NCBI RefSeq assembly: GCF_022842145.1
Contig: NZ_JALHQD010000009.1
Span: 62,001 to 126,000 of the forward strand
Reading direction: 5' to 3'
Length of the DNA: 64,000 bases
Source of the DNA: Tabrizicola sp.
Lineage (GTDB): Bacteria; Pseudomonadota; Alphaproteobacteria; Rhodobacterales; Rhodobacteraceae
Positions 33,692 through 43,151 of the stretch are shown here, in pieces; the first letter of the stretch is position 1; every line of letters starts with the position of its first letter. The position numbers and the translations under genes were made by a program. The notes under the pieces were generated by a model. The model ran no database searches. It saw only the letters and a list, made by a program, of their open reading frames with translations, and was not told where the DNA came from.

Positions 33692-34594
33692 ATGATCGAG
33701 GCGGATGTGGCGGTGGTGGGCGGCAGTTTTGCCGGGGTGTCCGCGGCGATCATGCTGGCGCGGGGGCGGCGGCGGGTGGTGATCATCGACGAGGGGGCGA
33801 CGCGAAACCGCTATGCCCATGCCTCGCACGGGTTTCTGGGGATGGACGGGGCGGCCCCGGCGGCTATCCGCGAGAAGGGGTTGGCCGAGGTGCTGGCCTA
33901 CCCCACGGCGCAACATCTGGAGGGCCGGGTGACGGCGATCCGTGGGAAGGTCGGCGCCTTCGTGCTGGAGGGGCCGGAGGAGGTTCGTGCGCAGCGGGTG
34001 ATCCTGGCCTTCGGGCAGCGCGACAGATTGCCGGAGATCCCGGGGATCGCCGAGTGCTGGGGCAAGACCGTGGCGCAGTGCCCTTACTGCCACGGCTATG
34101 AACTGGCCGACCGGACGACGGGCCTGCTGGCCTGGGAGGCGATCCCGATGCACCACTCGGTCCATCTGGCGGACTGGACGGACGACCTGATTCTTCTGGA
34201 GAACGGCGTGGCGGTGACGTCTGAGGAGGCGGCCAAGCTTGACCGTCCGGGCCTGCGGCGGCAGGCGGGGCGGGTGGTGCGGGTGCATCATTCGGGGGGG
34301 GCCATCGAGGCGGTGGAGCTTGAGGGCGGCACGCGCGTGGACATGCGGGCGCTTTATCTGGTGACGTGGCAGGAGCCGGCTTCACCGCTTGCCGAAGAGC
34401 TGGGCTGCGAGGTGGTGGAAACGCGGATGGGGCGGCATCTGAAGGTGGACGACCACCAGCGGACCACGGTGCCGGGGGTCTTCGCGGCGGGCGACCTCGC
34501 GCGGCCCTTCCCGTCAGCCACGCAGGCCGCATCGACGGGCAACCGGGCGGGGGCGGCCTGCCATCAGGACCTCTTGGGGATATTGGACGATTGA
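33692..34594 (+). CDS. thioredoxin reductase-like NAD(P)/FAD oxidoreductase
   Basis: A 300-residue protein. The FAD motif is at residues 7-14 (VVGGSFAGVSAA). The redox-active CPYC (QCPYCHGYE, about residue 130) and the C-terminal FAD motif (GVFAAGDLARPFPSATQAAS) are those of class II thioredoxin-reductase-like proteins. The NADPH-binding GxGxxA motif between them is degenerate (GLLAWEAIPMHHS), so hydride donor and partner are uncertain; ferredoxin- or glutathione-linked relatives exist. The start at 33692 follows AGGAGCAGG. It is divergent from ptsP and does not overlap another gene. Confidence 0.85.
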   Translation: MIEADVAVVGGSFAGVSAAIMLARGRRRVVIIDEGATRNRYAHASHGFLGMDGAAPAAIREKGLAEVLAYPTAQHLEGRVTAIRGKVGAFVLEGPEEVRAQRVILAFGQRDRLPEIPGIAECWGKTVAQCPYCHGYELADRTTGLLAWEAIPMHHSVHLADWTDDLILLENGVAVTSEEAAKLDRPGLRRQAGRVVRVHHSGGAIEAVELEGGTRVDMRALYLVTWQEPASPLAEELGCEVVETRMGRHLKVDDHQRTTVPGVFAAGDLARPFPSATQAASTGNRAGAACHQDLLGILDD

Positions 34595-34699
34595 CGGGAA
34601 GTGGGCGGATCGCCCACCCTACCTGGGGTTCGTTTGCCGGTGCTGCAGGGTCAGTGACCGGCGTGGGTGCAAATTACAGAAGACCACACCCTTTCCGAC

Positions 34700-35509
34700 C
34701 TAGCGCCGGGCCGTGAAGACGATCGCCTGCATCGTACTGTCGATGCGCCCCGGTCCGAACCGTTTCGCGAGAAAAGCTGCCATCGCCTCGGCCGCGGCCG
34801 AAACGCCGTTCGGGTCCCGAGCGACGATCTCGCCCCGTACGGGCGAGCCTTGGCACTGGCCGTTCGCGGCATCCTCGGGCGAGGGGCAGGTGTTTGGAAA
34901 GGTCACGACATCCGCTTTGACGTCAGTAAAACCAGCTTCGGCAAGTTCCCGACGCGTCAGATCGACGTCCGAATGACCGTAAGGCGTACGACGCAGGAAG
35001 AGGGGCGGATCTTGCGGAAACCGTTCGGCAAGCGCGTCGGACATGGCGAGGGCGATCGGGTTCGCCTCGATGGGACCCCAGACGCTGAAGAGATAATGGC
35101 CGCCGGGTTTCAGCACCCGGTGGGCCTCCCGGTAGCCGGTCAGCTGGGCGGGAAAGAACATGACGCCGAACTGGCAGACGACACAATCGAACGAAGCATC
35201 GTCGAAGGGCAGTTTCGTCGCATCACAGGCCTGCCATGTGATCTGGCGCGGGGCGGGTTTTGCGGCGGCGAAATCGATCATCGCCTGGTTGAGGTCGGTC
35301 GCGGTGATCTCAGTGGAAAACGGCAGGCGCTCCGCCAGCTTAAGGGTGACTATCCCGGTGCCTGCCGCCGTTTCGAGGACGGCTTGCGGTGCAGCCTTCA
35401 CGACGCGTTCCGCCAGATCGGCAGCATAGGGCGCAAACAGCATCGGCCCGAGAACGCGGTCGTAGTTGGCCGGGATCGAGCCCGTAAACACGGTGTCCAG
35501 GTGTTCCAT
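34700..35509 (-). CDS. class I SAM-dependent methyltransferase
   Basis: A 269-residue protein. SAM motif I is VLETAAGTGIVTLKLAERLP (about 45-64). Motif II acidic residue is in EITATDLNQAMIDFA, motif post-I in WQACDATKLPFDDASFDCVV, and HRVLKPGGHYLFSVWG is typical of UbiE-like methyltransferases. The substrate is unknown; the C-terminal variable domain gives no clue. It stands alone between a convergent oxidoreductase and lysC, 170 bases from lysC. Confidence 0.9.
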   Translation of the reverse strand: MEHLDTVFTGSIPANYDRVLGPMLFAPYAADLAERVVKAAPQAVLETAAGTGIVTLKLAERLPFSTEITATDLNQAMIDFAAAKPAPRQITWQACDATKLPFDDASFDCVVCQFGVMFFPAQLTGYREAHRVLKPGGHYLFSVWGPIEANPIALAMSDALAERFPQDPPLFLRRTPYGHSDVDLTRRELAEAGFTDVKADVVTFPNTCPSPEDAANGQCQGSPVRGEIVARDPNGVSAAAEAMAAFLAKRFGPGRIDSTMQAIVFTARR

Positions 35510-35679
35510 CTTGGTTGCCTTCCAGGGTCAGGATGGCAGAAATGGTCCCATAGACGGCGTGACGCAGGTCAGCGCTGGGGGGACAAGGCCGATCTCCACC
35601 CAAACCTCGGCATGTCGGGGCAGGGTCTCATGCACCGGCAGGTCTGGCAACGATCAACTGCGACTGACCAGGGCGCGCT

Positions 35680-36936
35680 TCAGGCCTTGTCCAGTTCGAA
35701 CGTGTCGTGCAGGGCCTGGACGGCAAGCTCCATGTACTTGCGGTCGATCAGGACGCTGATCTTGATCTCGGAGGTGGTGATGACCTTGATGTTCACGTTC
35801 TCGGCCGCGAGGGCTGCGAACATCCGGGCGGCGACGCCGACCTGGCTGCGCATCCCGATGCCGACGACCGAGACCTTGGCGACGTCGCTGTCGGTGACCA
35901 GCGTGGTGTAGACGAACTTGCCTGCCGCCGAGGCGTCCTCGATCGCCTTCTTCGCGCGGTCGACCTGGTTCGTGGGCAGGCTGAAGGTCATGTCGGTGTG
36001 GGCGCGCTTGTCGGTCGGGTCGTCCTGTTCCGAGATGTTCTGGACGATCATGTCCACGTTGACACCGGCATCCGCCAGCGTGCCGAAGATCGCGGCGGCC
36101 ACGCCGGGGCGGTCCTCAACCTTCAGGAGGGTCATCTTCGCCTCGTCGCGGGAATAGGCGACGCCGGACACAACTTTCGATTCCATGATTTCATCCTCGT
36201 CGCAGACCAGGGTTCCAGAGTTTTCGTCGACCTCTTCGAAGGAAGAGACGACCCGCAGCCGCACCTTGTAGCGCATCGCCAGTTCGACGGACCGGGTCTG
36301 CAGGACCTTGGCGCCCAGCGAGGCGAGTTCCAGCATCTCCTCGAAGGCGATCTTGTCCAGCTTGCGAGCCTTGGGGCTGATGCGGGGGTCGGTGGTGTAG
36401 ACGCCATCGACGTCGGTGTAGATGTCGCAGCGTTCGGCCCCGAAGGCGGCCGCGAAGGCGACAGCGGTGGTGTCCGAGCCGCCACGGCCCAAGGTGGTGA
36501 TCCGGCCCTCGGCGCTGACGCCCTGGAAGCCGGCCACGACGGCGACCTTGAAGCCTTCGGAGAACTTGGCGTCGATGTTGTCGCGGGGGATCGAGACGAA
36601 ACGGGCCTGGCCGTGGGCCGAGGTCGTGTTGATCGGCACCTGCCAGCCCTGCCAGCTGCGCGCTGGCACGTCCATTTCCTGCAGGCGCAGCGCCATAAGG
36701 CCAGCGGTCACGTTCTCACCACTGGACACCACGGCGTCGTATTCGCGGGCGTCGTAAAGCTTGGAGGTCGTCTCGACCCAGCCCACCATCTCGTTGGTCT
36801 TGCCGGACATCGCCGAGACGATGACGATGACGTCATAGCCACGGTCAACCTCGGCCTTCACCTTCCTGGCGGCGTTCTCGATCCGCGCCAGATCCGCGAC
36901 CGAGGTTCCGCCGAATTTCATCACCAGAAGCGGCAT
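35680..36936 (-). CDS. lysC: aspartate kinase
   Basis: A 418-residue protein catalysing ATP-dependent phosphorylation of aspartate, the first step to Lys, Thr, Met and diaminopimelate. The kinase signature LVMKFGGTSV is at about residues 4-13; TTLGRGGSDTTAVAFAAAFG and YTDVDGVYTTDPR follow. Two ACT regulatory domains fill the C-terminal 150 residues (VEDRPGVAAAIFGTLADAGV, VGIGMRSQVGVAARMFAALA), implying feedback inhibition. The start at 36936 is preceded by GGGGGAGGG. An upstream in-frame ATG at 36999 lacks a matching site. Confidence 0.97.
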   Translation of the reverse strand: MPLLVMKFGGTSVADLARIENAARKVKAEVDRGYDVIVIVSAMSGKTNEMVGWVETTSKLYDAREYDAVVSSGENVTAGLMALRLQEMDVPARSWQGWQVPINTTSAHGQARFVSIPRDNIDAKFSEGFKVAVVAGFQGVSAEGRITTLGRGGSDTTAVAFAAAFGAERCDIYTDVDGVYTTDPRISPKARKLDKIAFEEMLELASLGAKVLQTRSVELAMRYKVRLRVVSSFEEVDENSGTLVCDEDEIMESKVVSGVAYSRDEAKMTLLKVEDRPGVAAAIFGTLADAGVNVDMIVQNISEQDDPTDKRAHTDMTFSLPTNQVDRAKKAIEDASAAGKFVYTTLVTDSDVAKVSVVGIGMRSQVGVAARMFAALAAENVNIKVITTSEIKISVLIDRKYMELAVQALHDTFELDKA

Positions 36937-37011
36937 GCACCCTCCCCCTTGGGTCTGCGAAAACGTGGGCTTCTTATGCGGGGGTTCGCCCCTGCGCAAG
37001 GGGCGGCGCCG

Positions 37012-37890
37012 TCAGTCCAGCCGGTAGTCCACGGGCTGTAGCGGCGGGGGCGCGGGCTCATCGAGGTGGGGGGCAAGCGATATCTCCGCCGTGCGGCAGA
37101 TCGCGTCCAGGGGGAGCGCGTTGGCGGTCTTGCCGAAGGGATGGGCAAGCTCCTCGGTCACCTCGGCCAGGCCGAAGAAGGTGTAGGCGACGATGACGGC
37201 GAAAAGGGGGGTGAGCCAGCCGGTGGGTTCGAGAAGTGCGAAGGGCAGAAGGAGGCAGTAGAGCCAGCTCGTCCGGAAGATGAGGAGCGAGTAGACGTAA
37301 GGCAGCGGGGTCAGCCTGATCCGCTCGCACCCGGCCTGGGCCAGCGCGATGGTGGAAAGGCGGGTGGAGAGCGTGCGCGCGCCAAAGCCGTCCAGACGGC
37401 CGTGGCGCAGGGCGTCGCCGAGATGAACGCTCATCGCGTCAAGGGTGGCGTCGGGGGTCGGTGCGGCGTGAGCGTCGCGCAGGGCCTCGGCGTCGGGGGG
37501 CAGATCGCGGAGCGCGCAGCGGTGCTGGTGCAGGAAGGCGCGCATCGCGGTCAGGAGGCGGCGGCGGTCGGCTGGGTCGTTGAGGAAGATTTCCGCCTCA
37601 CGCGCGATGCTGCGGGCGTCGGCGAGGAGGCCGCCCCAAAGCCGTCGCGCTTCCCACCAGCGGTCGTAGGCGGCGTTGTTGCGGAACCCGAGGAAAAGCG
37701 AGAGGGCGACGCCGAAGACGGCCAGCGGCGCGGCCTGGACATGGGGCAGCGTCAGGACATGCCGGTCGATGGCGACGATGGCGGCAGAAAAGAGGGCGAC
37801 GAACAAGAGTTGCGGCGCGATATGCGGCAGGACCGAGCCGCGGACGGCGAAAAGGAGGGCGAGGATGCCGGGCTTGTCGCGGAGGATCAT
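37012..37890 (-). CDS. bestrophin-family ion channel protein
   Basis: A 292-residue membrane protein with four hydrophobic segments. The bestrophin/UPF0187 signature [20 protein letters not shown] lies at about residues 65-85, and [20 protein letters not shown] near the C-terminus is the second hallmark. Bacterial homologues form pentameric ion channels. Its start overlaps the purD stop by 4 bases (ATGA), so it is translationally coupled to a purine biosynthesis gene; the physiological link is unclear. Confidence 0.9.
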   Translation of the reverse strand: MILRDKPGILALLFAVRGSVLPHIAPQLLFVALFSAAIVAIDRHVLTLPHVQAAPLAVFGVALSLFLGFRNNAAYDRWWEARRLWGGLLADARSIAREAEIFLNDPADRRRLLTAMRAFLHQHRCALRDLPPDAEALRDAHAAPTPDATLDAMSVHLGDALRHGRLDGFGARTLSTRLSTIALAQAGCERIRLTPLPYVYSLLIFRTSWLYCLLLPFALLEPTGWLTPLFAVIVAYTFFGLAEVTEELAHPFGKTANALPLDAICRTAEISLAPHLDEPAPPPLQPVDYRLD

Positions 37891-39155
37891 TCGGGCAGCG
37901 CGCGCCAGCCGATGTCGGATCGGCAGAAGCCCTCGGGCCAGTCGAGAAGGTCGATCATCGCATAGGCGCGGTGGTGGGCTTCCTCCAGCGTGGCCCCCCG
38001 GGCGGTGATGTTCAGGACGCGGCCGCCGTTGGCGGTGACAAGGCCGTCGCGCAGGGTGGTGCCGGCGTGGAAGACCATGTGGCGGCTGTCCTCGGGCATC
38101 CGGTCGAGGCCGTTGATCACGCTGCCCCTGGCATAGGCGCCGGGGTAGCCCTTTGCGGCCATGACCACGGTCAGGGCGTGGTCGTCGGCCCAGTTGACCT
38201 GGGCCTCGGCCAGACGACCCTCGGCGGTCGCCAGCATCAGGTCCAAAGCCTGAGCGCCGAGGCGCATCATCAGGACCTGGGCTTCCGGGTCGCCGAAGCG
38301 GGCGTTGTATTCGACGAGGCGCGCGCGGCCGTTCTCGATCATCAGACCGGCGTAGAGGACGCCCTGATAGGGTGTGCCGCGGCGGGCCATCTCGCGGATG
38401 GTGGGCAGGACGATCATGTCCATCGCCTGCTGTTGCAGGGCTTCGGTCAGGACGGGGGCGGGGGAATAGGCGCCCATGCCGCCGGTGTTGGGGCCGGTGT
38501 CGCCGTCGCCGACGCGTTTGTGGTCCTGGGCGGTGCCGATGGGCAGGGCGTTGGTGCCGTCGGTCAGGATGAAGAAGCTGGCTTCCTCGCCCGCCATGAA
38601 TTCCTCGATCACCACCTCGGCCCCCGCTGCACCGAACTCGCCGCCGAACATGTCGTCGATGGCGGCAAGGGCTTCAGCTTCCGTCATTGCGACGATGACG
38701 CCCTTGCCGGCGGCGAGGCCGTCCGCCTTGACGACGATGGGTGCGCCCTGCTGGCGGATGTAGGCCTTGGCGGGTTCGGCTTCCGTGAAGCGGGCGTAGG
38801 CGGCGGTGGGGGCGGCGCAGGCGTCGCAGATTTCCTTGGTGAAGGCCTTCGACGCCTCCAGCTTGGCCGCGGCGACGGAGGGGCCGAAGGTCAGAAGGCC
38901 CGCCGCGCGGCAGGCGTCGGCGACCCCGGCGGCCAGCGGCGCCTCGGGGCCGACGATGACGAAGTCGATGGTGTTTTCCTCGCAGAAGGTGACCACGGTC
39001 GCCCCGTCGAGGATGTCGATGTCGGCGCATTCGGCCAGCATGGCGATGCCCGCATTGCCGGGGGCGACGATCAGCCGGTCGCACTTGGGGTTCTGCTTCA
39101 CCGCCCAGGCGAGGGCATGTTCGCGGCCACCGGAGCCGAGGATGAGGATATTCAT
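37887..39155 (-). CDS. purD: phosphoribosylamine-glycine ligase
   Basis: A 422-residue ATP-grasp enzyme of purine synthesis making glycinamide ribonucleotide. Visible are [70 protein letters not shown] and [17 protein letters not shown], the family blocks in the expected order and length. It is followed without gap by the bestrophin gene. Confidence 0.98.
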   Translation of the reverse strand: MNILILGSGGREHALAWAVKQNPKCDRLIVAPGNAGIAMLAECADIDILDGATVVTFCEENTIDFVIVGPEAPLAAGVADACRAAGLLTFGPSVAAAKLEASKAFTKEICDACAAPTAAYARFTEAEPAKAYIRQQGAPIVVKADGLAAGKGVIVAMTEAEALAAIDDMFGGEFGAAGAEVVIEEFMAGEEASFFILTDGTNALPIGTAQDHKRVGDGDTGPNTGGMGAYSPAPVLTEALQQQAMDMIVLPTIREMARRGTPYQGVLYAGLMIENGRARLVEYNARFGDPEAQVLMMRLGAQALDLMLATAEGRLAEAQVNWADDHALTVVMAAKGYPGAYARGSVINGLDRMPEDSRHMVFHAGTTLRDGLVTANGGRVLNITARGATLEEAHHRAYAMIDLLDWPEGFCRSDIGWRALPE

Positions 39156-39219
39156 GGCCGCGCCCCCGCTTGGAAATCTGGTGCTTGCGTCATAGGGTCA
39201 GGTGGGCAGGGAGGCAAGC

Positions 39220-39492
39220 ATGGACCCGGACGCAGGCCTTGGGATCGGACAGGACAAAGCGACAGGCGGTGCGCAAAGGCCGCGGCCATCGGTCTTCGTG
39301 CGAGGGCTTGAGATGGCGGGCCTTGGGCTGGTGATCTACGGGCTGGCGACCTCTCGCATCTGGCTGGCTGTGCTGGGTGGGGCCGTGATCCTGGGCAGCT
39401 ATGCGCTTTACCGCAGGACGCATCGCGAGGCTGTGGACCGCGGACCCGACTATGGACCTGACGGCCCGGATGCCGATGGCGGGGGCGACTAA
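39220..39492 (+). CDS. small membrane protein of unknown function
   Basis: A 90-residue protein with one long or two short hydrophobic segments (VRGLEMAGLGLVIYGLATS, IWLAVLGGAVILGSYALYRR). A basic loop precedes an acidic Asp/Gly-rich tail. ATG 39220 is preceded by GGGAGG; an upstream GTG at 39202 is not. No family was recognised. It is divergent from purD, so it may share the purD control region. A hypothetical inner-membrane protein is the best call. Confidence 0.6.
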   Translation: MDPDAGLGIGQDKATGGAQRPRPSVFVRGLEMAGLGLVIYGLATSRIWLAVLGGAVILGSYALYRRTHREAVDRGPDYGPDGPDADGGGD

Positions 39493-39587
39493 GCGCCGAC
39501 GCCGCGCTGCGCATGTGCAGCGGCGGAACCCTGCCAGACGCTTTGACGTTGGCTGCGTGACATTCCCTTACAAGATAGGACCATGCC

Positions 39588-40148
39588 ATGCAGAGCATTC
39601 AAGGCAAGCGCATTGCCATTCTGGCGACCCACGGGTTCGAGCAATCCGAGCTTGAGGTGCCGCTGGAGAAACTCCGCGCCGCTGGTGCGGAAGTTCACGT
39701 CATCGCGCCAGAGGGGGGCGAGATCAAAGGCTGGCAAGGCAAGGACTGGGGCAACGCGGTGCCGGTCGATGCGGTGCTGTCCGAGGTTGATGCCTCGGCC
39801 TATGACGCGCTGGTCCTGCCGGGCGGGCAGATGAATCCGGACCTGCTGAGGGTTGAGGGGGAAGCCATCGCCTTCATCAAGTCGTTCTGGACGGCCGGCA
39901 AGGTGATCGGTGCGATCTGCCATGCGCCCTGGCTGCTGATCGAGGCGGGCATCGCCGACGGTCGCAGGATGACGTCCTACGGGTCGATCAAGACCGATGT
40001 GAAGAATGCTGGCGCGGACTGGATCGACGCCGAAGTGGTGACGGACCAGGGCCTTGTCACCAGCCGCAAGCCCGAGGACCTGCCGGCCTTCTGCGCCAAG
40101 CTGATCGAAGAGATCGCCGAAGGCACGCACCAGCGCGCAGCGGCGTGA
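39588..40148 (+). CDS. DJ-1/PfpI family glutamine-amidotransferase-like protein
   Basis: A 186-residue protein of PfpI/YhbO type. IAILATHGFEQSELEVPLEK opens the domain, YDALVLPGGQMNPDLLR carries the conserved Glu-side region, and GAICHAPWLLIEAGI holds the nucleophile Cys (about residue 107) followed by His. Members act as deglycases, chaperones or stress hydrolases against aldehyde damage. It is monocistronic, and ATG is 57 bases before the end of a GC-poor leader. Confidence 0.93.
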   Translation: MQSIQGKRIAILATHGFEQSELEVPLEKLRAAGAEVHVIAPEGGEIKGWQGKDWGNAVPVDAVLSEVDASAYDALVLPGGQMNPDLLRVEGEAIAFIKSFWTAGKVIGAICHAPWLLIEAGIADGRRMTSYGSIKTDVKNAGADWIDAEVVTDQGLVTSRKPEDLPAFCAKLIEEIAEGTHQRAAA

Positions 40149-40202
40149 TCCTTTCCGATTCCGGCGCTTCATCTTCGCGTCGGGATCGGGCATCAATGGC
40201 CT

Positions 40203-41771
40203 ATGAGCGAGTTATTCGAAGACGACTCCGCCGCTCCTATCGGCAACCAGCCCGAATACACCGTGTCCGAGCTTTCGGGCGCGGTGAAACGCGTGATCGA
40301 GGGTGAGTTCGGGCTGGTGCGGGTCCGGGGTGAGGTGGGGCGGGTGTCGCGTCCGGCCTCGGGGCATCTTTACTTCGATCTGAAGGATGACCGCAGCGTC
40401 ATCGCGGCGATCATCTGGAAGGGGCAGGTTGCCCGGATGCAGGTCCGCCCCGAAGAGGGGATGGAGGTCGTCGCCACCGGGCGGATGACGACGTTTCCGG
40501 GGCAATCCAAGTATCAGCTGATCGTCGATGACGTCGCCCCGGCGGGCGCAGGCGCGCTGATGGCGATGCTGGAAAAGCGGAAAGCGGCGCTGGGGGCCGA
40601 GGGGCTGTTCGACGCCGCGCGCAAGAAGCCGATCCCCTATCTGCCCAAGGTGATCGGGGTCGTGACCTCGCCCAGCGGCGCGGTGATCCGGGACATCCTG
40701 CACCGCCTCCGCGACCGTTTTCCCCGGCATGTGCTGATCTGGCCGGTTGCGGTGCAGGGGCAGGGCTGCGCGGCAGAGGTTGCGGCGGCGATCCGGGGTT
40801 TCAATGCGATCGAGCCCGGCGGGCCGATCCCGCGGCCGGACGTGCTGATCGTCGCGCGGGGCGGCGGGTCGCTGGAGGACCTTTGGGGGTTCAACGAAGA
40901 GATCGTCGTCCGGGCGGCGGCGGGGTCGGCGATCCCGCTGATCTCGGCTGTGGGCCACGAGACGGATACCACGCTGATCGACTATGCGGCGGACCTGCGG
41001 GCCCCGACGCCCACGGCGGCGGCGGAGCTGGCGGTGCCGGTGCGGCTGGAGCTTCTGGCAACGCTGGAGGCGCTGGGCGCGCGGCTGGTGCGGGGGATCG
41101 GGCAGGGGGTGACCTCGCGCCGGCAGCGGTTGCGCGATCTGTCGCGCGCCTTGCCGCGGGTGGAGACGCTGGTGGCAACGCCCCGGCAACGGCTGGATAC
41201 CTGCGGGATGCGGCTGGGGTCTGGCCTTGGGCTGGCGGTGGCGAAGAAGCATCGCGAGTTCGACCGGGTGGCGGGACGGTTGCAGCCAGCGGCGCTGCGG
41301 GGGCTGGTGGCGCGGCAGCGGGACCTGCTGGCGGCGCGGGAGGAGCGGCTGGCCCGCGCGATCCTGCTTCGGCTGGAGCGGCGGGGCGAGCGGCTGGAGG
41401 CTCTGGCGGCGCGGCTGGCCCCGGCGCTGGCGCGGATGCTGGGCGAGGCGGGGCGGAAGGTCGGCGACGGGCGGCGGGACCTGGCGCGGCTGGGCGACCG
41501 GCTGGAGGCGGCACCGGCTGCACGTTTCGCGCGGCTGAAGGACCGGCTGGAGGCGCTGGACCGGACCCGGACGACGCTGGGCTATGCCGAGACCTTGAAG
41601 CGGGGCTACGCGGTCGTGCGGGGGGACGGGGCGGTCGTCACCTCGAAGGCGGGGGCGGAGAAGGCGGCGGCGCTGGAGATCGAGTTCCAGGATGGGCGGC
41701 TTCTGGTCGGGGGACGGGGCGGGAAGAAGGGTCGGGGCGAGGGCGAAAGCGGGCAGGGAAGTCTGTTCTGA
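40203..41771 (+). CDS. xseA: exodeoxyribonuclease VII large subunit
   Basis: A 522-residue protein with an N-terminal OB fold (FGLVRVRGEVGRVSRPASGH, LYFDLKDDRSVIAAIIWKGQ). The catalytic XseA core has VIGVVTSPSGAVIRDILHRL, VLIVARGGGSLEDLWGFNEE and VGHETDTTLIDYAADLRAPT. A long Arg/Ala/Leu-rich coiled coil and a C-terminal segment (TLGYAETLKRGYAVVRGDGA) follow. With XseB it degrades single-stranded DNA in repair. It is longer than E. coli XseA (456) through the coiled coil and a Gly/Arg-rich tail. xseB is not nearby. Confidence 0.96.
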   Translation: MSELFEDDSAAPIGNQPEYTVSELSGAVKRVIEGEFGLVRVRGEVGRVSRPASGHLYFDLKDDRSVIAAIIWKGQVARMQVRPEEGMEVVATGRMTTFPGQSKYQLIVDDVAPAGAGALMAMLEKRKAALGAEGLFDAARKKPIPYLPKVIGVVTSPSGAVIRDILHRLRDRFPRHVLIWPVAVQGQGCAAEVAAAIRGFNAIEPGGPIPRPDVLIVARGGGSLEDLWGFNEEIVVRAAAGSAIPLISAVGHETDTTLIDYAADLRAPTPTAAAELAVPVRLELLATLEALGARLVRGIGQGVTSRRQRLRDLSRALPRVETLVATPRQRLDTCGMRLGSGLGLAVAKKHREFDRVAGRLQPAALRGLVARQRDLLAAREERLARAILLRLERRGERLEALAARLAPALARMLGEAGRKVGDGRRDLARLGDRLEAAPAARFARLKDRLEALDRTRTTLGYAETLKRGYAVVRGDGAVVTSKAGAEKAAALEIEFQDGRLLVGGRGGKKGRGEGESGQGSLF

Positions 41772-41880
41772 ACGGCCATGTCCAGGCTGGACGGATTTGC
41801 GTTTACGCGCGGATCAATGGCTTGTCTGTGGACGTTCAGGTCCCTAACCAATTGGCGCGCCGTTCGGGATGGAGAGCGGG

Positions 41881-41928
41881 AAATTCCTTGAGTAAGGAAT
41901 TTGACAAATTTCTTGCTTGAGAAATTTG
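41881..41928. repeat. two tandem AT-rich inverted repeats between convergent units
   Basis: AAATTCCTT/AAGGAATTT (9-bp arms, GAGT loop, 41881-41902) and CAAATTTCT/AGAAATTTG (9-bp arms, TGCTTG loop, 41905-41928) stand two bases apart. They are starkly AT-rich against the GC-rich background. They lie between the ends of xseA and the leftward six-gene array. Bidirectional termination is possible, but neither has a U-tract. Confidence 0.7.
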
Positions 41929-41963
41929 GTTCCCGGTTGGGGTGCGGTGCTTTGGCGAGTCTC

Positions 41964-42377
41964 TCAGACGCCGAAGAAGCCTTCGCAGGTGACCACCTCT
42001 TCGGCGGGATAGAGCATGATCGGAGCGGTCGCCCGGTCGCCGTCGAGCCAGGCCATCAGCCAGTCGCCGCGGTCGTGGTAGGTCCAGCAATAGGGGAAGG
42101 GCTCGCCCTGGTAATCGAAGCAGATCTGGTCGCCTTGCGGCCGCCAGGTGCCTTCAAGGCATTGATCCGCATCGCGCCAGATCGCGCGGCGGCCGGGCAG
42201 GAAGGTCTCGACGCCGTAGCGGCCGGTCTGGTCGTGGGTGTCGAAGGTGCGGCCCTGGACGAAGGCTTCGAAGTCCTCGACCGAGAGCGGCGGGTCGCTG
42301 TCGGCCAGGGCTGGGGCAGGCGGAAGCGCGAGGGCGCACAACAGGGCGAGGGTCAGCGCAGGCCGGAGGCGGGACAT
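41964..42377 (-). CDS. secreted four-cysteine protein, array copy 6 (last in operon)
   Basis: A 137-residue protein of unrecognised family, sixth and most diverged of six tandem paralogues. The Sec signal peptide spans residues 1-25 (ALALPPAPALA). The mature part has LSVEDFEAFVQGRTF, YGVETFLPGRRAIWR, ICFDYQGEP and YCW, with four cysteines (in DQC, ICF, YCW, VTC). It ends in EGFFGV rather than the GPxVGV of its siblings. ATG overlaps the previous copy's stop by one base (TGATG). Predicted periplasmic and disulfide-bonded, with an all-beta, DUF995-like look (tentative). Function unknown. Confidence 0.85.
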   Translation of the reverse strand: MSRLRPALTLALLCALALPPAPALADSDPPLSVEDFEAFVQGRTFDTHDQTGRYGVETFLPGRRAIWRDADQCLEGTWRPQGDQICFDYQGEPFPYCWTYHDRGDWLMAWLDGDRATAPIMLYPAEEVVTCEGFFGV

Positions 42378-42766
42378 CACGCGCCGACCTCGGGTCCGAA
42401 GCAGGCGAGGGGTTCGGTCGTCTCGGCCACGACGACCGGCTCGGAGTCCGGGGCAGTGCCGGCGTAACGGGCGTGCAGGCCGGAGGCGGCTGCGGTGATC
42501 TCCCAGCAGTCGGGGGCCGGGTCGCCCTCATACTGAAAGCAGATCATCCGGCCTTCGGGATACCAGTGGCCGACCTTGCAATCGTCACCCAGCACGGTCC
42601 AGCGGACGCGGCGGCCGGGCAGGTATTGCTCGACCCCGTAGACCTGGCCGAATTCGGCCCAGGTCATGGTGCGGCCCTGGGTGAGGGCGTCGAAGGTTTC
42701 GGCGGTCAGGGGGGCTTCGGCAGAGGCGGGGATGGCCAGGAGGAGGAGAAGGCAGGCTGCGCGCAT
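42377..42766 (-). CDS. secreted four-cysteine protein, array copy 5
   Basis: A 129-residue protein. Signal peptide 1-16 (MRAACLLLLLAIPASA). The mature domain shares LTAETFDALTQGRTMTW, YGVEQYLPGRRVRW, GHWYPEGRMICFQYEG and DCW with its neighbours, and ends ACFGPEVGA. Four Cys are placed as in the other copies (one extra in the signal). It starts one base after the stop of copy 4 (TGACATG), so re-initiation or coupling is expected. No enzymatic motif is visible. Confidence 0.87.
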   Translation of the reverse strand: MRAACLLLLLAIPASAEAPLTAETFDALTQGRTMTWAEFGQVYGVEQYLPGRRVRWTVLGDDCKVGHWYPEGRMICFQYEGDPAPDCWEITAAASGLHARYAGTAPDSEPVVVAETTEPLACFGPEVGA

Positions 42767-42767
42767 G

Positions 42768-43151
42768 TCAGACGCCCACCTCGGGGGCACAGGTCAGGGG
42801 CGTGGTGGCGGGCGTGACGGTCTGGGCGGCATCGTCCGGACCGGCGTTCTGGGGCTTGGCGCGGATTATGCCGCCCTCGCGCCAGTAAAGCCAGCAGTGG
42901 CGCTGGTCGCTGCCGTCGTAGACGAAGCAGACGGCGGGGCCGTCGGGATACCACAACCCGTCGCGGCAGGGGCCGCCGGTATCGGCGTCGCGGACGCGGC
43001 GGTCGGGAAGATAGGCCTCGGACCCCAGGATCGTGCCGTGCCCGGAATAATCGAGCGTGCGGCCGGTGGCGAAGGTCTCGAACTCTTCGGGGGTCATCGG
43101 CTGGGCGGCGGCCATCGGGGCTGCGACGACAAGGGCCAAGGCCAGCCGCAT
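42768..43151 (-). CDS. secreted four-cysteine protein, array copy 4
   Basis: A 127-residue protein. Signal peptide 1-16 (MRLALALVVAAPMAAA). The mature part contains MTPEEFETFATGRTLDY, LGSEAYLPDRRVRD, GLWYPDGPAVCFVYDG, HCW and the tail LTCAPEVGV. The aromatic after the RRVR motif is lost (DAD instead of W-x), so this copy has drifted at a site conserved elsewhere. The longer open frame upstream lies inside copy 3 and is not used. The start overlaps the copy 3 stop as TGATG. Confidence 0.87.
   Translation of the reverse strand: MRLALALVVAAPMAAAQPMTPEEFETFATGRTLDYSGHGTILGSEAYLPDRRVRDADTGGPCRDGLWYPDGPAVCFVYDGSDQRHCWLYWREGGIIRAKPQNAGPDDAAQTVTPATTPLTCAPEVGV

Noticed and set aside
31063-34101. A 1012-codon open frame on the plus strand opposite ptsP
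   Set aside because: It is a mirror of the high-GC ptsP codons. Its protein has no recognisable motif, whereas the minus strand gives an intact enzyme I-Ntr with GAF domain.
41778-41891. A 37-codon frame after xseA, in the place where a short DUF2093-type gene can occur
   Set aside because: No ribosome site, no similarity to DUF2093 motifs, and its end lies inside the AT-rich inverted repeat.
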